From Baylisascaris procyonis (Eukaryota > Nematoda > Chromadorea > Rhabditida > Ascarididae): a DNA stretch of 64,000 bases. Below the pieces are notes generated by a model. The model was not told the DNA's origin. It did not search any database and worked only from the letters and a program-made list of their open reading frames with translations. The stretch spans positions 1,306,001-1,370,000 of the forward strand of contig JAZARR010000152.1 of the NCBI GenBank assembly GCA_037389465.1, read 5' to 3'. Made by a program: the position numbers and the translations under genes. This document shows positions 12,327-26,800 of this stretch, piece by piece; position 1 is the first letter of the stretch; every line of letters begins with the position of its first letter.

Positions 12327-15300
12327 TTTTTGTTTAGACATAACTCTACCTCACGTCACGTCCCTTGCCTCAACTTCTGACTAGGTGCTTAATAATATTT
12401 CATTAAAAGCTCATTCGTAACCCCCTAAACCATCCATTTCATGCAACACCCACAACTTCAATCAACACTCAATATGGTGGTCGCAATCGTAATACACGAC
12501 GACCAAAGTGGTACGAATCTAAGATAAGACGATGAAAATCTCCTCTATCCCCGCTTCAGCCTTTTAACCGCTAAATCAAACGTAGTTTTAATTGAACTTC
12601 CTGAACAAAGGTCGTCTTCGTGAACCTAAACGACCAAATAAATAGTCCTGCTGAATTGACGGCGTCGAAGTGGTTGGCACGATCTCCTGCCTGCTTCATA
12701 GTTTTTCCATCCCTCGCTTCGAATCTAAAATCTCGCTCTTGCCAATTATAGTATCGCAAATTTTGAAGCACGATATAACTCACAACTTCGAGTAAAATAA
12801 AAGAAATTATATAGACCCCACAATAAGAGGGTGCCAAATAAAAATGTTCAATACTACAGGAATTGCACTTATGAATAATATTTCGGAACGTCAATGTTAA
12901 ATATACCATCGAGTTAGTGAAGCAACTTACGCTTCGATGACGATACCCTTGGGGCCTATAAATCTCACCTCTAGCAATTAGCCTTGAGAACTTATACCGA
13001 CGGAAATAACGAAATTAAATGCTGATGATTTAAAATCCCTTTGAATCAAAATTTAAATCAAAATTCCAAAAAAAATGATTTAAATTGGTAAAAATTTCTA
13101 ATTTCTTCTAAAATATAAAAATAATAAGATCCTCAAAAAAATATTCCATAACCAAGCATAGTAATATTTAATTCACATACAAAATTCCTCCCCCCCCCCC
13201 CCCATAGCACATTTAAAGGATTTCGCAGATGGCTGAAAAAAAAACTTACAAGTTAAAAAAAAATACTCGAGGAGTTAGTAAACACATTGATATACAATAT
13301 CCCAAACAATGTCATTTTCCAATCATCGAAAATACCCAACAAGAAATCCGCAATCAAGTGAAATGTTGAACAAATTAAAATATATAAACGATATTTTTAT
13401 ATGAATAAAGTATGAAAATGACAATTAAACCGTATAAAGAAAAAAAACCTCTCATTTCGCCAACAACAAATAGATATATCACTCTAAAAGAAGCACATAT
13501 TTCATAGAAGAAATCAAAAAACAAAAAAAAAGAAAAAACTTAATGAGCTTAAGCGGGCTTTTTCGAGAATAAAATATTGCGCTGCAACCCATCCAATAAA
13601 AAAAAAAAAGAAATATCCCCACTATTCAACAATGAATTCTTTGGCAACCGATCCATATTCAAAGATTATCGATGTATAACAACAGTTATAGCCCTCTTTC
13701 TAAGCATTAAGTCAATACTTTCAATACGATCATCCCACAGCTAATATCACCACCAATAACTTCCTTGAGGGATTTTAATATGGTTCTCCCTAATCCAACT
13801 AGAAGATGTGCTAGTAAATGTAGTGTCCACAGAATTATACACGCATCTCTTCTTCCCCTTCATAAGACATGTATGTGGTCTTGGAAAAACCAATAAAAAA
13901 ATTCATTTTACAATTTTTCTTCCGCATAGAAAAAGAAAAAAAACGGGAAAAAATGTTACCCAAGAGGTGCATAGAATTGATGGGCGCAACAAAAGAAGAA
14001 AAAAAAAGAACTTTAGAGAAGCAAAAACAAGTATGAAAGAAAAAAACAACAGCAAAGAATATTGAAAAAAAGAGAACAATATTTTCCTAAAATCAACAGG
14101 CGAATTTCAATAAACAATGAATTTCATTTAAAAAAAAAACGCCCATTCTTGAAGTAATAAGTGGATTTTTTTTTTTTAAATAATGTAAAGATCTCTTCAC
14201 ATAAATTTCGGCGAGTGAATAAATATCAAAGCACAAAAACAATAAAATACGGAATAAATATGTAAACCATCGAGCAAAAAGAGACCCAAAATTTCTTATA
14301 TTCCTTTTGTCGAAAAAAAAACCCCAAAACAAATTGCAAAATTATGACTAGATGAGAATTCTTTGAAGCTATTTCAATAATTCATAAATTCTGTGACCAA
14401 TTTTCTACCAGAAAATACCAAATTTCTAATACTTTACAATACCGACTACCAAATAGAGGAAAATCCATTTCTAGAATTCAGAAATCTCACAACAATTTTT
14501 TTTCCAATTTTGCGCTTTATAGCATTTTAGACACGAAGAAAAAGAAAATGATACAAATAAAAACGACGATCAACGAATACCCATTCAATGTGAATTCCAA
14601 AAAGGAATTTAAGCGGTAATAAATGAAAAAAAAGAATTTAACAACGAAAAAAAGTGAGAACATCTATCGCAAAAAAAAAAAAAAAATCAACGGGCAGCAT
14701 CTCTTTGTATAGACAAGAACTGATGTGAAAAAAAAACGCTCAATCCTCTACTATTAGCCCTCTTATATTACTTAAAAATTATTTGCCAACAATAAAATCA
14801 ACGTCCATATGACGTAAAGAGAGAGCATCACCTTATAAAATTTCGTATCGATTGTGAATAAATTTAGAATTAAATTTAGATTTAAAAAAAATTTTGTTTT
14901 GAATTCTATTGTTCTAACTCACTAAAATATTGCAAAATAAATTGGACGCTTGCCAATGTGAGAAAAATTTGAATTTTTTCACATTCCACTTCCTCAAGAT
15001 TTCCAAAAAAAGTAAAAAAATATATAAACGAGATAAACGCAATGAGCAAAAATTCGAAAGAAATCACTAATGAATTCAAGAACAAAATATGAGTGAATAA
15101 AAATTTTTTTAAAATAAAGCGAACATTTAATAATACATTTTTTTTTCGAAAAATAAAAAACATCAGCAATATCAAATTTCAACATTTCACCCAAACCAGT
15201 GAAGCTAATATGATCTATTACTCATATATTCATACATACATAGGAAAAGAAATTCAACTGCAGCAGTTATTTAGAAAGAAAAGCCGCCCACTCATAATTT

Positions 15301-15893
15301 AAGTTTTTCAACAAGTTTTATGAAGTTAGCCGCATTATTAAATGATATCTTTCCCCTTCATCAAGGTACACCTCACAGGGATATCCCATTTTCTTTTTCC
15401 CGTTCCTCCCTTGGAAAAAACAGAAACACGGAAAATGCAAAAAAGATGTAAGGTATAAGAAAGCTAACAAAGATGGCCGAGTCAAAAAGAAACTTAGAAA
15501 TGCTCAATAATACTATTACCCAACTCAGGCACACTCTTACTTCTATGCACCAAAAAATTTTATCCCAAATTTACCCATAACTATAGTTTGTGGTTAAATC
15601 TTCCCAACAAAAATCCCAATTGGCCCACCGAATAAAGAGGTATTGCTTCTAGCACTTAAAACCATCCCTCCCCCCCCCCCCAAGCTTTCAAAGCGAAATA
15701 GAACAATATCACGGTTGCTGTGGCCGATCGCGCTTACCTTCACCATCACTTACAATGACCACTACTCGTATATGGTTGATGAGAGTCAAGAAAAGAAAAA
15801 AAACACCACTGGCGACCTGTTTGTTTTTGTGAATATGCAATCACAACAAATAACCAACGACAATATGATCGGTGATTGATGCATTATTCCCAC

Positions 15894-18800
15894 TCAGCTC
15901 GCCGGCGCTTTCAGTTTTCGAATTTCCTTTGTGGCCCACATAGCCAAAGATTTCGTCTTTGCCGTTTTACTTCGACGTCCTCTTGTAAGCAATGCGGCAA
16001 TATGTTGAGTATCTACCGATGGTAATATCGCTACACCAAATGATGTCACCAAATCACCTATAACAACATACCTTAATCTATACTACTAATTATGAGTAGT
16101 TCCATAGAGCAGGGCAATTACTTGATGCTACGTCTTCAACATTACTTACAGCCGGTGAGGGGTAATAACTACCCGCATAGCAAACATGGCCAAGGACCAT
16201 TTCATCTGATTTCGTGAGGAGCAAAAAGAAATCAGCCGATCGCAATGAAATTTGAAATTATGGATAAATGTGTAGTCTTCGTTTTGCTTTCCTCGCCATT
16301 CAATGCCAACATTTAAACTTCTATCAACGACTATTAACGTCAGCCAAATCAGAATGGCATTAACCCGCTCTTTTCCGCTATTCAATTTCCTTTCCTTCGA
16401 TAAACTTGCTCTTCTCCCCCCTTCTATCGTCGCCAGTAAGACCGCCGTAAGCTTGCAAAGATGATAGATTTATCTCTAAGGCTCCTTTCTAAGATCTCAG
16501 AGTTCCATGCTCATTCTGCCTATTTTTCAGTTCTGGAGAGTGTTGAAATTATTCCATTCATTCGCTAATATTGCATAAACATTTGTGTAATCCTCCCACT
16601 ATGGTGCTATTATGCCTTACCAAAACTCTGCGAATAAAATTAGTCCCACTCTTAGTCAACTCCATCTCACCCACAAAAACTTCAAAAATTTTGCAACCCT
16701 ATGATGTTCACTTGAAGCCTTAAAGAAGCATTTGATAGTTGTTAAAAATATGACGTCGAAATGATAAAATAGACCAACCGACAAGACCGGAAGCAGCTCC
16801 GACGAGGGAATCTTCTATAGAATCACTTGTGGCGATCAGCTCCACCAAATCGAGCATATGCGGTGTTTGTGAGGCAAGTAAGGCAAGTTCATTCTGCGAG
16901 GTACGCATTCCTTGGACGATGCCCGTATACGCTTCGATGCAGCTCTCGCGTAATTGTTCCACATATTCCACCTTATCGTAGTCCTCCTTAATGAATGTCA
17001 GTGCAATTAACGATATCTCCCTTATTCTTTCCCTTCTCTGTAAGATACACTAATAAACCTTCCCAACTGCAGCTTTCGATGAATTTCATACTATTTAATC
17101 CTTGTTTGTGAGGATAATATAAGGTAGCTTACGCATTCTACCACTCACTACAAACAACTCCGACCCCAGATGAGCTGAATTCTGAGGACGAAAAGAAGCC
17201 TAAGCGGGAAAAAAAGGACGTGAGATTCGAAATAAAAATTCAATAAGCTAGAGGGGGAGGGGGAAGAGAACTCCCTCTAGCGTCCACAGATACAATGCTA
17301 TAACTGAGATCTACTAATATTATTTCAAGGATGACTAATTTCTTTACATATATATTTCAAAAAATATTTAAACCCCCTTATTCTCAGATCGGCCAACAAA
17401 ACGTTTAATGAAAACGACGCCCATCTTAGCTTCCATTCAAACTAATTTTCATTTCGTTCTTTTACATAAATTTATATAATAACAAAATCAACAATTAAAA
17501 ATTATATATTCATCATCAACGTCGCTTTTAAATAGTGGAAAACATTTCAATGATGGCGCACTTCAGGTCGATTGCGCCAGCATTCGCATCGGGATGCACT
17601 CACTCAATTTATAAGGGTATTTCTTGCGCTCATGATGACCTTACACAATCCATGCGGGTCAAAATTTTTTCTGACCGACCCGTAAACAACTAACTCATCC
17701 CAGTTGTACAGAGAGGTCATCACTGCGTGTGAGGTGAAAAGGTCATCTGTGTCTCATCAACTTCAAAAAACATCACTCCATATGCTGTATATGCCCTCAA
17801 ATAAGAACTTAGTGAACGACATATAAAAACACCTGCCTCAAGAAATGTAAAATTAAACTCGAAATTACTGTTTTCTTTTTTCTTCAAGTAAGAGCTACAA
17901 CCAAAAAAAGAACTACGTTACCATTAAACAATATAATAAAATCCTTTTCATACGATATTACCAAATAACTGGGCAACTTAGCTTATTTATTGCAACCTAA
18001 TTTGATCACTTTTTATTCGTATAAAAAAAATGCAGCATTACGATTATCCCATTAGAAATTTTCCTCACTAATCAACTATATCAATCTTATACAATTATAT
18101 ACCCTTTCGAAAAAATCTTAAGTGATGTCACTTACTTGAAAGCAATATTGGTATAAAAACGCAAAAAAAAAAAAGAAAATCCACAAATCAACTTCCAGAA
18201 AAAATCAAGAAAATGACGATCTAACGGAAGTACATAAATCGTCGTTATAGAAACAAATCAATACTCCCTGAGATACTTTCAAACTTCATTCAATTGAAAG
18301 CACAAGAACATAGTAAATTCAACATTAAAAACTTCATCATTTCAATAGTCCTCATTTAAGCCATTGTAGCGACACTATGACGGTGACTAACAGGATATTC
18401 AAATCTCAATTCTTCCAGCTATGCGAGCATCACCAATCAACTTATCCCCAAATCCCAATATCACCTAAATCTCCCCAATCCCCTCCAAAAAGAAGCTAGA
18501 TATGGGACGCAACTAGCAGCCACAGTACCTTTACTACACCACATTGAATTAGAACCACACCTGATTTCACGAAGTGCAACTATAAATGTAGCAATTACTT
18601 TGCGTTTTGCATGTCCAGCATTTCGATCCCACCCACTCTGACATGGCTAATACAGGTTGCCAAAACCAATAACTAGTTTCAGCGGCTATTGAATGAACAT
18701 ACCCGATTATAAGGAAATGCCGAATCTCTCAGTCGCATAGCACAAGCAATTTGCAAATATGGACGTAAATTGATGTACCGCATAACAGTTGCATAAGGTT

Positions 18801-21800
18801 AGGTGCGAGAGAGCAGATTAGATTGTTTACACCTTAGATGGTAGGTAGAGAGATGACCTCCGGAGATGTGCTCATGGCCTCCCGCAGTTCACCTGCTGTC
18901 CTTTTCTTTCTTCCCCTCCTTTTAGCACAACATCCAAAAACAACTTGCACTATTTCATAGCCTATCATCTAACCCCCCCTCAAACGAGCCATAAAGGAAG
19001 TGCCGAAAGGAAGTACCTTCTAAAGTACACAATAATACAACCGAAACGGCCTCAAATACAATGAAACATTCTGCTATCATACAAAGGCGATTGCCAACAC
19101 GAAAAACAGAGAAAGCAAGGGAACGAAGAGGAATATATGAAAAAAAAAAATGCTAATAATATGGAAATCCATAGCACTCCTCTCTCCCTTCACCTAGACA
19201 AGCCATGGACATATGTTTATTTCAAGCGTTTTATGCAACCGTAAAACAACTTTGAACTATTTTAGTAAAACAGCCATCAAAAGTTGTATCCGAAGAGAGG
19301 TTATACACAAATCACTGAGAATTGAATCCACAAGTAATTAATTACTCATAATTGAAAATGGACGATAAATTTTGAAAGAGAAATTCATGACGGTACAATA
19401 TCTTTAACAATTAAGTTTCTTAATATAACAGGAAGGTTAACTCTAAATAGCGAAGTTCGCCGAGCTTCAAACATCCTGGAATAGCAGTTATACAGATTCT
19501 AGCCGCTTAAATAAATAATTTATAGCAAATTTCTTATGGACAAAATCAACTCTCCATAAAGTCCAAGTGAAACTTTTTAGTCTTTGATTACGCAAAACTG
19601 AAATTTAAAATCCCCTTCTGTCACCTCCAAGGGGATGATTACCTGTTATCGAACGTAAAGACTGTTAAATTGCTTAACCACTCACTGGTATTATGAAGCA
19701 TCAGAAATAACAAATTCTTGGAGTTCACACAAAATACATGAAAATACAAGACACTATAGAGTCTGTAGTACTGCGCTAAGAAGGGATCAAAGAGGCAAGC
19801 CATCAGCAATGCAAATGTCCTTGCAAAAAAAAAAAAAAAAAAAAAAAATAAAAAATAAATAAATAAATAAAATGATACTTACGCGATCTTCGACCTTTGC
19901 TGTTGAAACAGCCATCAAAAGGAAGTTCATAACATATTCGTAGTACCGACTAAAGCTTGGTCCTATTGCTAGTGCCACATCTCCGAAACACGAGAGAACT
20001 GCCGGTTTCACTGTTGCATCCACTTTCTCACTCTAAAATATATTTTTAAAAAATGAATGAATAAAATAAGGCCGGAACCGGAACCTCAAAAATTCACCAT
20101 CTAGCTCCAGCTATCCTGCCCAACTCATTCCTCGCCTTTCAAGCAAGAATCCTTTCCCAAACTGAAATGCATATAAAGATTAAAAAAAAAAAACGTAAAA
20201 CATAAGCACTGCACAATAAAAGCACTACGGCAATCACTTCGTGAACCAATGGAACGTTCGATTTGCAAAAATCATTGATATAAAAAGATATGCCAAGACC
20301 CCTATCCAACAATGAAGCCAAAAATTCCATAGATGAAGTTGTTAGCAAATGAGGCGAATATTTCCTTGTAGTAACCAGCCCTCCCCTCCCCCCCCCCCCC
20401 TCCCCTATGACATCCACTGCCGATTATCAGTAAGTTTACACTAGCAGGAATCCTAATCAGGATTTATGAGGATATAGCTCCTGACTATAATTATGGACAT
20501 AGGTCCTAACTAATCAAGACATAAGTCCCGATTATAAACACGAATTATAATCAGGAACTATAAGGCAGTGTTTGGCATCAATTCACTCCCGTCTACTCCC
20601 CTGACTGTACCACATAGCCGCACTACATAGGACATATGCGCCTTTCTATATAAAGAGCCAGAACTCGATATTATTGTATGCTGTAATGAGCCTACTTGCG
20701 AAACCTTACCCCAAAAATAATATACAACAAATGAAAAAACACAAAAAATTAAAAACAAAAGCAAACTGAACTCGACACGTACCATAATTTAACATAATCA
20801 GCAAAAAAATTTTAAACTTCTGCCTAAAAGCTTCCCATATTCATCGAAAAATGACATGCAATGCATGAAACCCGTCTGATGGATGTTGGAAATCGGCAAC
20901 GCCCTATATACTTAACCCTCCTCAAAGCCAAATCCAAACTAAAGAGCACAGAGATCAACAAAGGTAACACGGAAATTTTACAAATCTTAAATAACAAAAA
21001 AAAAACACACAAAATAAAAAGACCACCCACCTGAACAATCTGAAACAATAACGACATAAATTCATCGAGATAAGGGGCGATATTCCCTTCCAGTGCTCGG
21101 CAAAGATCGGCTAGAACACCGATCGCTGCTGAGCATACTTGTGCCTCCTCATGATTTCCTAGTCCGGCTGTCAGATACGGCTTGAATACATCCACGTAGT
21201 TCAAGAACTTGTTGCCGAGCGCTAAATTATTTCGACTATTTTCACGCATCATATAATCCAACAGATACAAAAAAAAAAAAACCAAATACTTCCCAGTATA
21301 TGGGAAAAGCATAACAACTTAACTCAAAACTTACACTATATATTGAACCTGAAGAAAAAAGAAAGAGGAAACACTTCACTTAGCTAATACTAACTGCTAT
21401 TTGAACGTCAAATGAAACAAAAAAATAGCTAAAACAATACAGCGCTCTCTATATTATTTGCAAATATAGCATCCACATTTGCACAAGGCATATCCCTTTC
21501 CTAATTATTCATCGAATCTCGAACAGAGCTCCTAAAATTCGATGGATTCCAAAGATTACCTTCAATTAGTGTGCTAACTGCCATCAACGCATCTTCCATA
21601 ACACCGCCGCATTCTTTGCCCGCACATCTAAACGACATAAATTTAGAGGATAATAAAGCGATCATAGCAGCTCTATAATATCTCCACGAATAAACAACCT
21701 CATTCCTCTCCCATCCCAATGATTTTTACAACCAATACATAATGAAGTTCAATTCCGGCTCCATTTTTATAAAAACCTATTCTAGAGTAGCAACTTCAAC

Positions 21801-23858
21801 ACATAGCAAAAACGTATATCATCCGCATGATAGTCACTTACCAAGATTCAAGCTTGTTCCATCAAGCTATCACAAATCTTTCGACTCTTATAGCCAATAA
21901 CCAACATTTGCAATCAATGAAACAACGGTTACATTTTTACTACGTAAATAAACAATCACAGCCTGATAACACTAACTAGTTCGAAAGTAATCAAAGAAAA
22001 ACCTCAACAAAGGTCACTCACTATAAAAGGTCCCTGCTTATCTAAAAAGTTGAGTAAATCACCTTGAAACAGGGAAATTACATCGTCCACTCCTCCTTCC
22101 TCCCACTCTCCTCCACTATTAGCTTAATCCAATCACTACATTCAAATAAATCATCAATTAATCCCTAAATGCCGTTAAATTTATCAACGGGAATATATAA
22201 TTTCAACTGATTTAGCTCTACCTCAAATTTTTTTGTACTGATAAATAAATACAATAAATAAAAAATAAAAAATAAACACAACGATTAATATAAAACGACG
22301 AAATCACTCAAATAATTAACAAAAATAATTTAGCTATCATACCGTTGCATTATTTGTAAAAGACCACGCATAATTGCATCACCAATTAAAGGTGCATCTT
22401 CTTCACGCATCTTTCGTAGTACTGATTGTAATGTTGCGCATAGTAGAGATTCTAAATCTCTCAATTGACTCTGAAATATTCATCTGCCTCAAATGGATTC
22501 TTTCCTCCATCAGCTCAAGCAAGAGTTGAAAGCGTCCACTAAGAAAATGCAAGCATGAGATTACGATCAGCGTTGGGTGAGAACAAGGTTACGTTTTTGC
22601 TCTTCGAATCAATATACAACAATTTTCCCTTTTTCAAAGAAATCCACAGCACTGATTGCGGAATGACTATGAGTTAAACCTTATACACCGTCAACAATGG
22701 CCAACAATGATCCGTTCCATATAGGCATCAGTGACACCATCCTCCTTATTCCCTCCCTACCTCTCTAATGTACAGCTACCCCTACCCTTCGACGTTCCCC
22801 ACCCCCCCCCCCCTCCAATCTTACAAAGAAAAAAAAAAATGTACCTTGTCGGAAGATGTTTCTAGAGAATTTTCAATGTTCAGCAATTGCTCGAGTTTCT
22901 TCAGCATGACCACAGTCGTATTCTGCACTACCGGATAGCAATCCTTCGGACTATTTTTTATCAATTCCATTAGTGTTTCAAATGCTGCGATACGTAAATT
23001 CGACATATGCGCATCCGATCTTAAATAAACAATATGTAAAAATACTCTCTAATTTATCTACAATAAGCGGATTATTCATTGTGGATGGATATATTTAATC
23101 TTCAAGAGATAAAAAGTGAATATTGTATGCCATAGAGCGCAATACACCTATGTGCCAATATAGTCAAAAACTTTATATTTTTGAGACTAATCGATTCTGA
23201 AGGTCCCATTATCCATAAATTAAAGACTTCGTCAAAGACGACGGAGTGATACAACGCTGCAGTTTTCGCTTCTAAAGTCTCACTTCATCAATAGCACAAT
23301 GACTCTGAACTTCGAAAACGATCTCTATATACGTGACAGGCAAAAAAAAAAAAGAAAAAAAAAAAGAAGGAAAACAACGATACGCCAAGTTAAATCGAGA
23401 AAAACAACTAACCGATCAGTCGCCTTGATCAACTCGCTGATCATTGCTTCGAAACATGGCGAAAGGATATAAGTCTCCGGCTGTCCACTATAATCGGTAC
23501 CCATTTGACAACCCATATCGTATGCCGCTTTTGCCAAACTTGAGATCGCCTTAACATATAAAACAATACACTTTTTTTAAAGAAAAAAATTCTAAATCTT
23601 TCACAAAAATTGACCTCTACAAATCTCATTCATTAATCTAACAATTACGCCTCGTTTTTTTACCCTCCTTGGCCCATATATCGAAGATTTCAAAGCATTA
23701 CCATCCACGCTAGTTAAAATATTCACTTCAGATAATAATCCCCCATTTCAAAAAAAAGGAACACATATAAAAGCATCAGTCTTATAAACTACAACCAACT
23801 AACCTATAACATACTCAAGAGCTAAATCAACAATTAACCAACCATTCGTTAGAATCTT

Positions 23859-23891
<33 letters not shown>

Positions 23892-26800
23892 ATTAAATAA
23901 TACAAGCAGAAAAAAAAAAAATAAAAAATAAAAAAATAAAGAACACAAACCCAGCAAACATTCGATGCAACACGAGGTTCTTGTTGCAATGCGTTCGAGA
24001 GTGCAGGTAATAAAGGTGTAAGGATCTCTTGACGAATTACCACCTCTTCACATGAATCACATACCCGACCTATACACCATGCGGCTGTATCTCGTACTTG
24101 CAACTGAAAGTTCATCAATGATCGTTGAATATAGAGGCTTAAAGCAATACCACTATAATATTGCCATCTTCCGCTTCTTTTTAACGAAAGATGCGTTTAA
24201 ATAAGGCATTAATAACAAGATGAGAGATACTGCAATAAAAATTGCACTTTATCGTTCTTTCAATTTTTCACTATTATAGGCAATAGCAGGCCATATCAGT
24301 GCACCGATGAATGCCGAAAAAACAGACGATGCCAATTTAAGATGGATTCAGATAACAGCGATACTTAGACCCTCTATTATAGCGATAAACAAGGTTGACT
24401 GCAGTCACGTTTAAATCAAATCCTCGTCAAATATAACATTCAGAATTACAACAAATTTCATAACAATTTCGTATAGGGAATAATTTCAAAAAATTCGCGT
24501 CCGATATTCACTCCCCCTTTTTGTTTCACTTTTCTTCACCACTTCCTTCACCGTTTTATATGTAATTTTTTCAACGCTTATATGTAATTCCTTCTGTCAC
24601 TTATTTTTATATGTAATTTAGGCAATACATGTAACGTAATTCATATATAATTTTTCCGCGACCTCATTCTCAGAATTCATCTCCTTTCACTCGACATTTG
24701 CAAGAAAATTAGACGAACAACCAATTCCCTCACTTCATGACAATCATTAGACAGCACTTTCAAGGACACACAGAAAACAAATGCACATGTCAGCTAAGTG
24801 GATTTCACATACAACAATGGGGGAGACCACCAAACGGCAGCTTTGATTGAAATTTTTTAAAATAAACATTTTAAAGGGCAGAAATAGAATTGGAGACTAT
24901 AGATAAATTTTCTAAAACCAAACTGAACTTAAAAAATACAAAAATCGACGAATGATATCCCGTCCTGTTTTCGTGCTAAGTGATGACATTTTTCAATGCC
25001 TCAGAGTGGCACGAATATCATAATACCACTACTACACTTCTTGGAACATAACACTTTCCAATTCCGCCCCTTTCTGGTAAAGAATGAAGAATAATAAAAA
25101 TAAAATTTAAAAAAAAAAGAAAAATCAAAGAAAAAAAAAAAGAAAAATCAAAGAAAACCTGAGCGTCACCAAGAGCCTCGATAAGGCTACCGATCGCTTG
25201 TTCGACGAGTTCAGTGAGTATTTTCTGATCAGGACCATCCAGAATCGAACCAAATGCCATTATTGCCGCCTCTCGATATCTCAAAGTAACGGCATTAATT
25301 ATGAACGAAAATGAAGCATTTAAGAGCAAAAAATGTATTTTTTTAAAAAACCTTATGAACAAAAAGCAACAACGCTAAGCAACAAATTTGTGGTGAGAAG
25401 AAATAATAGTAATAACGCTACAGAGAAATTACCAACCTTTAAGCCCAGAAATAATTTCATCAAATTTGGGTAAATTTTTACCTTTCTTACTATCCATATT
25501 CCGGTGAATTCTAAGGATTCTTTGATCATAATAATACCGTTAAAAAAACTCAAAAAATTAACCAACATCCAACAGACAGACGGGTAATCAAATCCATGAT
25601 GCCAAACCACTCTTTTCGAACATTCTAAATTACGGAACGCCAAACTAAAAGAATATTCAACAAAAGTTTCCAATTCTTGCTCTTTTAATATTAAATCAAA
25701 AATAAATAGTACAATAAAAGAGAAATACGATAAGAAAAAAATACACTAAATGAGTTTAAAAAAAAAAACAACAACAACAATAAAACAATATAGCTAGCAG
25801 AAAGAACAATCATTTATACGTCAATCGTTTCAAAGATAAAAATTAATATGAGCAAATAAAATAAAATTTTTTATTAACCCAAAAAGTACTCTTACTAAAC
25901 AAAAATTCCGCCTGAAAACGATGGTCTCTAGATATAACTTCATGATACACTTATTCAAGAGGTTATCCGCTAGAAAACAACGGATTTCACTTCTCCCGAC
26001 CATTCCCGTATAACCAACATCAATGTGCCAAAGGATAATGCCGAACTAGTAGGTCTACGCATGAAGTCCTCTCGTAGATTCGAACCCAAAGCGAAAGAAT
26101 AAGCTAATTTTCAAATCTAAACTCTCTTCACCTTTTAATCGTACAAAATACTTACTAAATTCAGGAAAAAATCCATGAAAATGCAAACCTCCAATTGGGA
26201 TTCTTAAAGTGCTGTTGGATGAATGGCAAAATAGGTGCAACGATAGAGTCGCCAGTGCATTGTGCAAGAAGCATAATACACACGCCGGCTGCCTTTGCTG
26301 GATTCCAATCATCATCGTCGTCGGTTTCCTCTTGCTTCGCTAATGTCTCCGTAAGAATCGGAATCAGATGAGGTAAAGCGCCTTAAGGTTGAATTTTTTT
26401 ATACAAGAGCTAAAAGCAACAATTCATATCACGACCTTAATATAATTAAGTATGTCATCTACTCAGGTTTTCAAGGTGAATACGCATCTGGCACAATTGG
26501 CACATCTTTCTTTCACAACAAGTCACTGATTCAACGCTCATATATTCATGCCGCCTAGCAACTGATATGTTTGGATTCGATATTCTCCTGCTATATCTTC
26601 ATCGCTTCCTAAGTCGTCATTACCTCTATTTTATTTACCGTTACATTTAACCTTCTCATTTTAATACCAGGTAGATGTTATCACAAACTGCATAACTGCA
26701 TAGCCTAATATGTTCTAAATGCTGCAATTCATACCTTTAGCGTAATGTTTCGAAACTTGTTCCGGAGTTCTTCCTTGCTCCTGTGCCTCTTCAGCTTCCA

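Noticed and set aside
26070..26100. B-box-like GGGTTCGAATC on the minus strand, suggesting a tRNA gene
   Set aside because: The flanking bases do not form a T-arm stem and no A-box or acceptor stem was found.
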